Origin: Candidatus Nanopelagicales bacterium
GTDB taxonomy: Bacteria; Actinomycetota; Actinomycetes; S36-B12
NCBI GenBank assembly: GCA_009694585.1
Contig: SHUQ01000007.1
Location: forward strand, 1 to 38,600
Length of the DNA stretch: 38,600 nt
Direction of reading: 5' to 3'
Shown here one piece after another: positions 30,926 to 38,600 of this stretch. The notes under the pieces were generated by a model. That model saw nothing but the letters and a program-made list of their open reading frames with translations. It searched no databases and was not told the origin of the DNA. Within the stretch, counting starts at the first letter, position 1. Each line of letters begins with the position of its first letter. The position numbers and the translations under genes were made by a program.

Positions 30926-32118
30926 TTGGAACTCCCTTGCTGGTTGATATTTTCCCAAATAATTGTGCCGCCCATTCCAAGGCCAATACACATTGTGGTG
31001 ATGCCATAACGAGCAGATGGATTCATCTCGAAGTCTGCAGCCAGATAGTTCATCAACCGGATGCCGCTAGCTGCCAATGGATGACCAACTGCTATGGCGC
31101 CACCCAATGGATTTACTCGAGGATCGTCATCGGGGATCTCGAAGTGGTCGAGGAAGGCGAGCACTTGAACCGCGAAGGCCTCGTTAATCTCGAATAAGTC
31201 GATATCTGCGATGGATAATCCGGCGCGATCAAGTGCCTTTTGGGTACTCGGGACTGGACCGACCCCCATTACCTCTGGTTCCACTCCAGCAAAGGCAAAT
31301 CCAACCATCCGCATCTTTTTGGTCAGGCCAATTTCATCGGCGGTCGCTTCACTTGCTAGTAGGCAAGCTGTTGCACCATCGGTCAACCCAGAACTATTGC
31401 CCGCGGTCACTCGTCCGTGGGACCGAAATGGTGTCTTTAACGTGGCTAGGCCTTCGATCGAAGTTCCTGGCCGCGGACATTCGTCCACACTTACTAAGTC
31501 CCATCCAAGATCGGCATTTGGCACGGCAACCGGGACGATCTGAGATTGCAATAAGCCGTTTGCGTAAGCCTTTGCGGTCTTCTCTTGCGAGGCTACTGCG
31601 AATGCATCCGAACGGGATTTAGTTAACTGTGGGAATCGGTCATGCAGGTTCTCGGCAGTCTTGCCCATTTGTAGGGCATCAGGGTCCACCAATCGCTCCG
31701 CCAGGAATCGAGGATTTGGGTCGACCCCTTCACCCATCGGGTGGCGTCCCATGTGCTCGACACCGCCAGCCAAGGCGATATCGTAAACTCCGGCCATTAT
31801 CGCGGCCGACAAAGTAGTGACCGCGGTCAAAGCGCCCGCGCACATCCGGTCAATTGAGTAACCGGGAACCGAGACCGGTAAGCCAGCCAAGATTGCGGCG
31901 GTACGCCCGAGGGTGAGGCCTTGGTCGCCGATTTGGGTAGTGGCCGCTATGGCGACATCATCGATGCGAGCAGGTGGCAAAGTGGGATTACGGCGCAGTA
32001 ACTCCCTAAAGGCCTTCACCACGAGGTCATCGGCCCGGGCACCGCCTAAAGCACTGCCGGCTTTGCCAAATGGGGTGCGAACTCCATCAACGAAGACAAC
32101 CTGCTGGGCTTTGTTCAC
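30922..32118 (-). CDS. Acetyl-CoA C-acyltransferase (thiolase, FadA-type)
   Basis: VFVDGVRTPFGKAGSALGGARADDLV, SIDRMCAGALTAV, NEAFAVQVL, NPLGGAIAVGHPLAASG, TTMCIGLGMGG. Confidence 0.95.
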   Translation of the reverse strand: MNKAQQVVFVDGVRTPFGKAGSALGGARADDLVVKAFRELLRRNPTLPPARIDDVAIAATTQIGDQGLTLGRTAAILAGLPVSVPGYSIDRMCAGALTAVTTLSAAIMAGVYDIALAGGVEHMGRHPMGEGVDPNPRFLAERLVDPDALQMGKTAENLHDRFPQLTKSRSDAFAVASQEKTAKAYANGLLQSQIVPVAVPNADLGWDLVSVDECPRPGTSIEGLATLKTPFRSHGRVTAGNSSGLTDGATACLLASEATADEIGLTKKMRMVGFAFAGVEPEVMGVGPVPSTQKALDRAGLSIADIDLFEINEAFAVQVLAFLDHFEIPDDDPRVNPLGGAIAVGHPLAASGIRLMNYLAADFEMNPSARYGITTMCIGLGMGGTIIWENINQQGSSK

Positions 32119-32148
32119 GGGTGCTCCTCGGGTAGGTATCCCCGATAT

Positions 32149-32184
32149 TACCCGCCGGTAACAAAAATCGCTACCCGCTGGTAA
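32149..32184. promoter_or_regulatory. Two operator-like direct repeats tacccg[c/t][c]ggtaa-type upstream of fadA, 23 bp apart
   Basis: tacccgccggtaa (32149-32161) and tacccgctggtaa (32172-32184), each with TTACC-N4-GGTA(A/G) dyad; first abuts a TAATAT -10-like element (32145-32150, minus). Confidence 0.6.
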
Positions 32185-33421
32185 CTTGCACTGTCACTTG
32201 GGCTGACATGGCATCTTCTAGGGCCGGGCTGGTCAACTCAATTTGCCAAGCGCGCGCGCCGCCTACGCGCAAGAATTCGCCAAATGGTTGTGGCGCCACC
32301 GGGGGCGTCCAGCAAGCCCGACGCACGAGATCTGGGCTAATTAGGTTCTCTACTGGAATCAAAACTCGATCGGAGATCTCCTTAAGTGCGGCGCGGGCCG
32401 CCTCAAGGCGAGCAAAGGCCAGCGGATCCCTTTCTGCCCAAGCTCGTGGCGCTGGGGGGCCGCTGGCTGGTAATGCACCGGCGGGTAACTGTGATTCAGG
32501 TAGTGCCAGTGCTGAGCTGATCGCAGACCACCAGGTGGCCCGCCGACGGGTTTGGCCGCGGCGACTGAACTCTCGAATTTCACCAAGGGCATCAGGGGTC
32601 GCAGGCAAGATTGTGGCCGCAGCGGCGATCGCCGCATCGGGCAAGATGCGACCGGGAGCGATGTCCTCGCGTTGCGCCACGGTGTCGCGTGCCTCCCACA
32701 ACGCGCGGACCACCGCCAGTGCCCGCGGTTTGCGGATTTTGTGAATGCCAGAAGTGCGGCGCCACGGGTCATCGCCTCGATCGCGCGGGGTAAATTTCAA
32801 AAGTGCTTCGAACTCCTCGAGGGCCCAAGAGAGTTTGCCGGCGCGTTCGAGTTCTGCATACATCACATCACGAAGTTCCACCAGCAACTCCACGTCTAGT
32901 GCGGCATAAAGTAGTTGCGCCGAGGTGAGGGGTCGCAGTGACCAATCTGCAGCACCGTGCCCCTTTTCAAGGTGTGCACCTAGTTCGCTGGCAACCAAAG
33001 GCCCAAGGCTGACGCGTTCGCGACCAAGTAGCCGGCCGGCAAGTTCGGTGTCGAAAAGTCGTGCGGGTCGAAGGCCAATCTCGGCCAGGCAAGCCAGATC
33101 TTGTGTCGCGGCGTGTAAAATCCACTCCACGCCTTCAGTTGCCTCTTGGATTACCGAGAGATCTGGAACCGGGATCGGATCGATTAGCGCGGTCCCGGCA
33201 CCGCTGCGGCGCAGTTGCACGAGATAAGCCCGCTGACTGTATTTGAAGCCGGATGCTCGCTCGGCGTCTAGGGCGAGTGGGCCACTTGCTTCCCGTAACT
33301 TGTCTGCATAATTCCGAAGGGCAGTAGCACTTGTTATTACCGCAGGTACGGGCTCGCGTGGCGCAAATGGAACCGGGGCCAGCGCTTCAGGTTCTGGAGT
33401 TTGAATTTCGTTTTCCGACAT
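32171..33421 (-). CDS. rnd: Ribonuclease D (HRDC domain)
   Basis: LALDAERASGFKYSQRAYLVQLRR, WILHAATQDLACLAEIGL, LFDTELAGRLLG, YAALDVELL. Confidence 0.93.
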   Translation of the reverse strand: MSENEIQTPEPEALAPVPFAPREPVPAVITSATALRNYADKLREASGPLALDAERASGFKYSQRAYLVQLRRSGAGTALIDPIPVPDLSVIQEATEGVEWILHAATQDLACLAEIGLRPARLFDTELAGRLLGRERVSLGPLVASELGAHLEKGHGAADWSLRPLTSAQLLYAALDVELLVELRDVMYAELERAGKLSWALEEFEALLKFTPRDRGDDPWRRTSGIHKIRKPRALAVVRALWEARDTVAQREDIAPGRILPDAAIAAAATILPATPDALGEIREFSRRGQTRRRATWWSAISSALALPESQLPAGALPASGPPAPRAWAERDPLAFARLEAARAALKEISDRVLIPVENLISPDLVRRACWTPPVAPQPFGEFLRVGGARAWQIELTSPALEDAMSAQVTVQVTSG

Positions 33422-33429
33422 CGACGTAA

Positions 33430-34029
33430 TCAGCCACGCTCACGTCGGCGTGGGGCACTAACTTGCGAAATACCATGTGGCATTGGCATCAGACCCGTAG
33501 CGTGCGCAAGTAAATCAATCCAGGCTTCGACATGACGGTCCATGCCCAGTTCGACGGGTGTACCGTCAGTCGTTATCGGCGTCCAAGACGCACGAATCTC
33601 TACGAAGCTGTCGGCTGGGCGATCGGCCATCGAACCAAATGATTGTCCGTCACTACAGGTCACCGTGCCACCGGCTTGCGTGCACTCTGCACCGGCACCG
33701 GCGAGGGATTCGACGAGCCAACTCCAACCGACCTCGTTTAGGAGTGGATCACCTATTAGATCGTGTTCCAGCGCGGCACGAACAAAAACGACCGCCCGAA
33801 AGGTACCGGCCCATTCGTCAACACCATCTGGGTCGTGAAGCAGTACGAACCGTCCGGAGGCTCGGTCACTGCCAGGGTCGGCGGATTCCGCGGTGAGTGC
33901 CAGCGCGCTCGGGGCTAGCCGTGAGGGTGCCGGCGCCTCATCGAGTCGGAATTCTGGGCGGATGACCACCGCACGTACCCGGACCAAGGCTTCGGCAAAA
34001 GCATCACCGGTTTTGGGTACTGACCTCAT
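33430..34029 (-). CDS. DUF3000 family protein
   Basis: FAEALVRVRAVVIRPEFRLDEAPAPSRLAPSALALTAE...SGRFVLLHDPDGVDEWAGTFRAVVFVRA; conserved next to rnd. Confidence 0.9.
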   Translation of the reverse strand: MRSVPKTGDAFAEALVRVRAVVIRPEFRLDEAPAPSRLAPSALALTAESADPGSDRASGRFVLLHDPDGVDEWAGTFRAVVFVRAALEHDLIGDPLLNEVGWSWLVESLAGAGAECTQAGGTVTCSDGQSFGSMADRPADSFVEIRASWTPITTDGTPVELGMDRHVEAWIDLLAHATGLMPMPHGISQVSAPRRRERG

Positions 34030-34092
34030 CTAGGCAGGTTAAGGCCAGCCACCGGAACTCACTGGGCTTGGCGCGCCGAACCGGACTTGAAT

Positions 34093-34569
34093 TCAGGCCG
34101 ATGGGGTGGCCAGGTCAGGGCTGGTGGGGTGCATGCGAATCGAAATGGAGTTAATGCAGTAGCGCAAATCAGTGGGGGTGTCGTACCCCTCGCCTTCAAA
34201 GACGTGGCCTAGGTGGCCCCCGCAGGTAGCGCAACGCACCTCGGTTCTCGTGCGGCCCATTGAAGAATCCTCGAGGTAGACCACCGAGTCCTTCGCGAGG
34301 GGCTCGAAGAAGCTGGGCCAGCCACAGTGGGAGTCGAACTTGCCCGAGCTTCGGAATAACTCAGCGCCACAAGCCCGGCAGGAGTAGATTCCGTCGGTTT
34401 TCGTGTCGGTGTATTCACCAACGAATGGTGCTTCGGTGCCAGCTTCGCGCAATATATGGTACTCCTGCAGAGTCAGTTGCGCGGCCCAGATTTCCTCGGG
34501 CTTTTGGATCTCGTATTCGGCACCATCTGGGCGCCTAGTGCCGTCCTGACGCGGGGTGGATTGGCTCAT
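34093..34569 (-). CDS. msrB: Peptide-methionine (R)-S-oxide reductase
   Basis: GIYSCRACGAELFRSSGKFDSHCGWPSFF, VRCATCGGHLGHVFEGEG, LRYCINSISIRMHP. Start moved to ATG 34569 (MSQSTPRQ), 6 nt after TATGAT. Confidence 0.94.
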   Translation of the reverse strand: MSQSTPRQDGTRRPDGAEYEIQKPEEIWAAQLTLQEYHILREAGTEAPFVGEYTDTKTDGIYSCRACGAELFRSSGKFDSHCGWPSFFEPLAKDSVVYLEDSSMGRTRTEVRCATCGGHLGHVFEGEGYDTPTDLRYCINSISIRMHPTSPDLATPSA

Positions 34570-34657
34570 GGCAGCATCATAGTTTTCCGCAAGAGGACCG
34601 CTCGCCTCCGAGTGCAATTCATTCGCTATCGGGTACATGACAGGTTAGGGTGCACCT

Positions 34658-35197
34658 GTGAGCGACATCCTTGACACACAAACTCGGTGGCTCAGCGACG
34701 AGGAGTTGGCGACGGTCCGCGGGCAATTGCCGGTGGTTTATGTCGACGCCGTCCCGGTGCGCACCGATGCCAATGGTGAAGTCAACCAACTCGGGCTCCT
34801 ACTTCGAGCCATGCCTGATGGGAGCATTAGCCGCGCGGTGGTATCGGGCCGGGTGATGTATGGCGAACGCATTCGGGATGCCTTGATTCGACACCTAGAG
34901 AAAGACCTCGGGCCGATGGCGATGCCGCAAATACCTGCATCGGCGCAACCATTTACGGTCGTGGAGTACTTCCCGGACCCAACGGTGACCGGTTTTCATG
35001 ATCCACGTCAGCACGCTGTCGCAATGGCTTTCGTCGTTCCGATTTCAGGTGACTGCGTACCCTCGCAGGATGCACTTGATCTAATTTGGGTTACTCCGGC
35101 CGAAGCCTCAACACATCACTTTCAATCGGAGATGAGCGGCGGGCAAGGTCGACTGGTGAAAATGGCACTCGCCTACTGCGGCGTGCTTTTTCAGTAA
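34658..35197 (+). CDS. NUDIX hydrolase family protein (DUF4916-like)
   Basis: TRWLSDEELATVRGQLPVVYVDAVPVRTDANGEVNQLGLLLR...HDPRQHAVAMAFVVPISGDC. Confidence 0.8.
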   Translation: MSDILDTQTRWLSDEELATVRGQLPVVYVDAVPVRTDANGEVNQLGLLLRAMPDGSISRAVVSGRVMYGERIRDALIRHLEKDLGPMAMPQIPASAQPFTVVEYFPDPTVTGFHDPRQHAVAMAFVVPISGDCVPSQDALDLIWVTPAEASTHHFQSEMSGGQGRLVKMALAYCGVLFQ

Positions 35198-35469
35198 TTC
35201 GACCTACTGTGCGTCGCTGGGTCGTATGTGTCGAGCCCGAGCAGGGTTTTATTACCTGCATGGCGGCCTGCAGACCGATCGCCTCGCGGAGGAGTTGCGC
35301 TTGATCCGCCGCGTCGCAAATTCGATCCCGATTTCGATTCTGCGCCATGACGCTCACCCTAATTGCACGTTAGACCGATTAACCAAATTGGGGCGGGGAC
35401 CTGGGTCGACACGCCCAAGGTCCAAGGGCCCGGGGTTGCGATTGGCCCCCCATCTGAAAGGCTGCACCC

Positions 35470-36432
35470 ATGACCGCATTGATCGACAACGTGTCCGAGC
35501 AACGACTCTTGATGGATTTGGAACCGGTTGTTGAGGTCGAACTCAACCGGCACCTGGCCCATGCCAAGGAATGGTTCCCGCACGAATACATCCCGTGGAG
35601 CGAGGGCGAGGATTTCGCCGGGCCGCTTGCGGGCAAGGAGTGGACCCCGGAGCAGCAATGCTTCAGTGAGGTTGCCCGCACGAGTTTGATAGTGAACCTA
35701 CTGACCGAGGACAACCTGCCCAGCTACCACCATGAAATCGCCACCTTCTTGGGTCTTGATGGTCCGTGGGGGCATTGGGTTGGCCGGTGGACCGCCGAAG
35801 AAGGTCGCCACGGGATGGCTATTCGCGATTATCTACTTGTTACCAGAGCAGTTGACCCGGTCGCCCTTGAACGTGCGCGTATGGTCCATATGACCGAAGG
35901 CTTCAGGGCCATCCACTCCGGTGTACTAGCCGGACTCTCCTATGTTTCTTTCCAAGAACTTGCCACGCGGGTATCGCATCGCAATACCGGTATCGCGACC
36001 GGAGATCCGGTGGCCGAGCAACTCTTGGCTCGAATCGCGCTAGACGAGAACCTCCACATGATTTTCTATCGAAATCTGATGTCTGCGGCATTTGACATCA
36101 CCCCCGATGCAACCATGCGAGCGGTTACCGAAAGTGTCCGCGACTTCGCGATGCCAGGTAATGGCATAGAAGGGTTTACCCGCAAGGCTGTTGAGATTGC
36201 CGTCGCTGGAATCTATGACCTGCGCCAACACAAGGATGAAGTGCTGATGCCGATACTGCGCAAGTGGCGGGTCTTTGAGCGGACAGACCTTGGACCAGAA
36301 GGTGAACAAGCGCGAACAGAACTAGCAGCCCTGCTGGCGGATATTGAAGCGTCAGCGACACGCTTTGAGGATAGGCGCGAGGCCTTACGCGCCCGGCTCG
36401 CTGACGCCTTCGTGGTGGCCAAGAAAACCTGA
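35470..36432 (+). CDS. Acyl-ACP desaturase (diiron)
   Basis: TAEEGRHGMAIRDYL and ALDENLHMIFYRNL (two ExxH elements), GPWGHWVGRWTAEE, MPGNGIEGF. Confidence 0.9.
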   Translation: MTALIDNVSEQRLLMDLEPVVEVELNRHLAHAKEWFPHEYIPWSEGEDFAGPLAGKEWTPEQQCFSEVARTSLIVNLLTEDNLPSYHHEIATFLGLDGPWGHWVGRWTAEEGRHGMAIRDYLLVTRAVDPVALERARMVHMTEGFRAIHSGVLAGLSYVSFQELATRVSHRNTGIATGDPVAEQLLARIALDENLHMIFYRNLMSAAFDITPDATMRAVTESVRDFAMPGNGIEGFTRKAVEIAVAGIYDLRQHKDEVLMPILRKWRVFERTDLGPEGEQARTELAALLADIEASATRFEDRREALRARLADAFVVAKKT

Positions 36433-36535
36433 TTCGGTTAGCGGGCCAACCACACCGGGTGTGTGCTTTGAGGGTTATGAAGAGTAGCTAATCACCTGCG
36501 TTGAGTGGTGAGTTGTTGCATAACAAAAGCGGCCA

Positions 36536-37330
36536 CTAACCGATTAGCAGCGGGAAAAGCTGATGGTCAAATGGTGCGCCATCGGGTAATTGTTGGGCCA
36601 ATCCCGCAAACTCTGGTGATGTTCGCCACGGACGGGCGGCGTGCCTTGCATCATCACCGATGAAGCGAACTGAGAATGCTCTGCGGCGCGTAGCTGATCC
36701 GGCAGCGGCATGCAATGTCAGCATGTGAAAGAAGACCGCATCACCTGGATCCAGTTCCCAGCCGATGATTCGGTACGAGCTTCGATCACTTTCGATATCG
36801 GGTAAGTCGCTCAAAGAGCCATCAGGGAACCACTTCGCCTGATTGTCCTGAAACGTTCGTGGCATCAGCCACGGTCCAAGGTGGCTGCCGGCCAAAAAGT
36901 CCGGTGAAGATTCTCGCGGTACCGGGTCAACGGGCATCCACATGGACACATTCTGGTTCCCGGCGATGTTGTAGTAAGGCTGATCTTGGTGCCACGGGGT
37001 GCGCTGCCTAGTACCAGCTTCTTTGACGAGCATGTGGTCGTGGTGCAACCGGACTTGTTGACTTTGCATAAGTTGTTGAGCGACTGAGGCGGCGGGCGAG
37101 TTTCGAATGAAGTGCTCATATTGGGATATCCGCTGCCAGTTGCAGAAGTCTTCGATGAATTGACCTGGATCATCAGCGCCTGAGGCAACTAGGGCTAGGG
37201 GGCTAGGGCTCGCAAGATTGACCTCAATCCCGGCGGCTACCTGCGCAACTTGCTTCTGGGTGAACAGCCCTCTAACCACCATGGCGCCGTCCGTTGCGTA
37301 GTTATGAATCTGGTCGATGCTAAGGATCAT
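36536..37330 (-). CDS. Phytanoyl-CoA dioxygenase (PhyH) family protein
   Basis: TPWHQDQPYYNIAGNQNVSMWMPVDPV (HxD) and LHAAAGSATRRRAFSVRFIGDD (distal His/Arg). Confidence 0.88.
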   Translation of the reverse strand: MILSIDQIHNYATDGAMVVRGLFTQKQVAQVAAGIEVNLASPSPLALVASGADDPGQFIEDFCNWQRISQYEHFIRNSPAASVAQQLMQSQQVRLHHDHMLVKEAGTRQRTPWHQDQPYYNIAGNQNVSMWMPVDPVPRESSPDFLAGSHLGPWLMPRTFQDNQAKWFPDGSLSDLPDIESDRSSYRIIGWELDPGDAVFFHMLTLHAAAGSATRRRAFSVRFIGDDARHAARPWRTSPEFAGLAQQLPDGAPFDHQLFPLLIG

Positions 37331-37364
37331 GCCAGTACCTTAAAGCAATGGGTATTATAACGGA

Positions 37365-37691
37365 GTGGATGCGAAAGACTCCTGCGTCGCGGTCATTTTT
37401 ACCTCGACTCGAGCAAGTGACCATGACGAAGATTATGCTCTTTTGGCGACCCAGATGGATGAACTAGTTCGTCTGCAACCTGGCTATCTAAACCACGTAA
37501 GTGTCCGCGATCCGGTAACTCGTGAAGGCATAACTGTCGCGTACTTCACGGATGAGGAGTCGGTAGCGCTGTGGGGCAATGTCGCGGAGCACGCTGAGGC
37601 TCAGCAATTGGGTAGATCCACTTTTTACTCCGAATACGCGGTGCAAGTGTCTCATGTCTTACGGTCTTATAGATTCCCGCGGGTGGAGTAG
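37365..37691 (+). CDS. Antibiotic biosynthesis monooxygenase (ABM) domain protein
   Basis: LVRLQPGYLNHVSVRDPVTREGITVAYFTDEESVALWGNVAEHAEAQQLGRSTFYSEYAVQVSHV. Confidence 0.75.
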   Translation: MDAKDSCVAVIFTSTRASDHDEDYALLATQMDELVRLQPGYLNHVSVRDPVTREGITVAYFTDEESVALWGNVAEHAEAQQLGRSTFYSEYAVQVSHVLRSYRFPRVE

Positions 37692-37736
37692 ATCCGGGAG
37701 TTTGCGGGCCGAGTTGTTACCTGCCACTATCACGGT

Positions 37737-37961
37737 ATGGGTGAAACTCAAGAGGTCTTGGTCGAGGTCCCGTGGTCGGCTAGATCGCCGCAGAAATGGT
37801 TCTTTTCAGCCCTCGCGGTGGTACTCACGGTCGCGATAATGGGGGCGGCGCTAACTGCAATTGGCAAGGGCGAAGGTACCGTGGTGCCGTATCTAATGCT
37901 AGTTGTCGGGCCGGTCTTGGGGGTTTTCTACTTTTGGTACTTCGCAATTAAGAGGTGGTGA
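37737..37961 (+). CDS. Small two-TM membrane protein, function unknown
   Basis: 74 aa with WFFSALAVVLTVAIMGAALTAIG and VVPYLMLVVGPVLGVFYFWYFAIKRW; CACTAT 6 nt before ATG. Confidence 0.6.
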   Translation: MGETQEVLVEVPWSARSPQKWFFSALAVVLTVAIMGAALTAIGKGEGTVVPYLMLVVGPVLGVFYFWYFAIKRW

Positions 37962-37982
37962 ATCCGCCTAACGCGTCGGGCC

Positions 37983-38337
37983 GTGACAGGCTTACCCGCG
38001 GCGACCGTGCAGACACTTGGTGCACAAGGAACCCAAGAGGCCGTGTCCTCATTCGAGGAGGCCGAGGTGGTCGCTGCCACCAGGCCGGCCCCCGATGCCG
38101 CAGCACTGATCTCGGCGGCCCAGCAGGCTTTTACCGAGGGGAAGGCCGCTACGCCCGCCGAGCGACGAGTCCTGGTCGAGGAAGATGCTGAACGAAATCG
38201 CGCTGTTCCCGGACCACCTGGAGGTCGAGGTCGCCGGAGCGCCGCGGCTCAACGTGCTCTTGGAGGAGGTCGGGCTCGGCAAGCGGCCTGGACGGCAGAA
38301 AAAGGTGCAGACTGTGGGTGTCCGAGGGGGGACTTGA
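37983..38337 (+). pseudogene. Frameshifted C-terminal remnant, probably a serine recombinase/integrase
   Basis: Frame 1: ...LISAAQQAFTEGKAATPAERRVLVEE. Frame shift near 38184, then MLNEIALFPDHLEVEVAGAPRLNVLLEEVGLGKRPGRQKKVQTVGVRGGT* (38185-38337), reading into the tRNA-Leu 3' end. Looks GC-richer than its flanks. Confidence 0.5.
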
Positions 38338-38404
38338 ACCCCCATTCCCCGCAAAGGGAACTAGCACCTCAAGCTAGCGCGTCTGCCTATTCCGCCACCC
38401 GGAC
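38319..38404 (-). tRNA. tRNA-Leu (anticodon GAG)
   Basis: Minus strand gtccgggtggcggaataggcagacgcgctagcttgaggtgctagttccctttgcggggaatgggggttcaagtcccccctcggaca: acceptor pairing, anticodon stem CTAGC/GCTAG with loop TTGAGGT, long variable arm, GGTTCAAGTCC T-arm; CCA not encoded. Confidence 0.95.
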
Positions 38405-38476
38405 GTGGCGCAGGAAATCCTGCGACGTGAAGCATACCTGTTGGCTAGATGCTGCTGGAAGGGGCAGGATGGGGCT

Positions 38477-38600
38477 ATGACACCCGCTTGGCAACCTCTG
38501 CCCGCAGCCGAAGCCGAGGTAGTGGAGCTACTGGCCGATCTGATCAAGATCGATACCAGTAATTGGGGCGATAGCGCTGAGACCGTAGGGGAGATAGCCG
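38477..38600 (+). CDS. M20-family metallopeptidase, N-terminal part (runs off right edge)
   Basis: MTPAWQPLPAAEAEVVELLADLIKIDTSNWGDSAETVGEIA; DLIxIDTSN is typical of M20 peptidases. Confidence 0.75.
   Translation, partial: MTPAWQPLPAAEAEVVELLADLIKIDTSNWGDSAETVGEIA

Noticed and set aside
35198-35469. Gap between NUDIX and desaturase genes with short ORFs (35226..35534 +, 35091..35357 -)
   Set aside because: No family motif, no tRNA or riboswitch pattern recognised, and the ORFs overlap real genes.
38311-38480. Tail of ORF 37983..38480 (CGCPRGDLNPHSPQRELAPQASASAYSATRTW...)
   Set aside because: This is the antisense of tRNA-Leu translated as protein, a classic artefact.

Overview
The window is a conserved chromosomal backbone segment of an actinomycete (Actinomycetota), with mixed GC and no prophage, CRISPR array or large island. 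Gene order follows the familiar actinobacterial sigA / DUF7455 / parE ... parC / DUF5998 / tdk / sepH / suhB / DUF4193 / DUF3093 / dut / DUF3710 / OB-fold / DUF3159 / trkA-trkA / APC permease / rlmCD-like / acnA / dxs / fadBA / rnd / DUF3000 / msrB / NUDIX block. It ends with a desaturase, a PhyH-family gene, an ABM-domain gene, a recombinase relic next to tRNA-Leu(GAG), and the start of an M20 peptidase gene. I saw no obvious new multigene system. The most unusual signals are: (1) a thymidine kinase with an in-frame internal deletion of the catalytic DEAQF/Walker B segment, while the P-loop, Zn ribbon and lasso remain; (2) an unlisted pseudogene between parC and DUF5998 in which the psuG 5' end is fused to the 3' end of a PfkB (psuK-like) kinase; (3) a SepH gene missing its N-terminus and lacking a canonical start codon where its promoter predicts one; (4) window-wide leaderless promoter geometry (TANNNT, 6-7 nt, start codon); (5) a perfect 18-bp palindrome upstream of acnA and a tandem operator-like pair over the fadAB promoter; (6) a near-perfect 18-bp tandem repeat array in the sigma factor N-terminus. 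No database search was possible. Family calls rest on recognised motifs and synteny.
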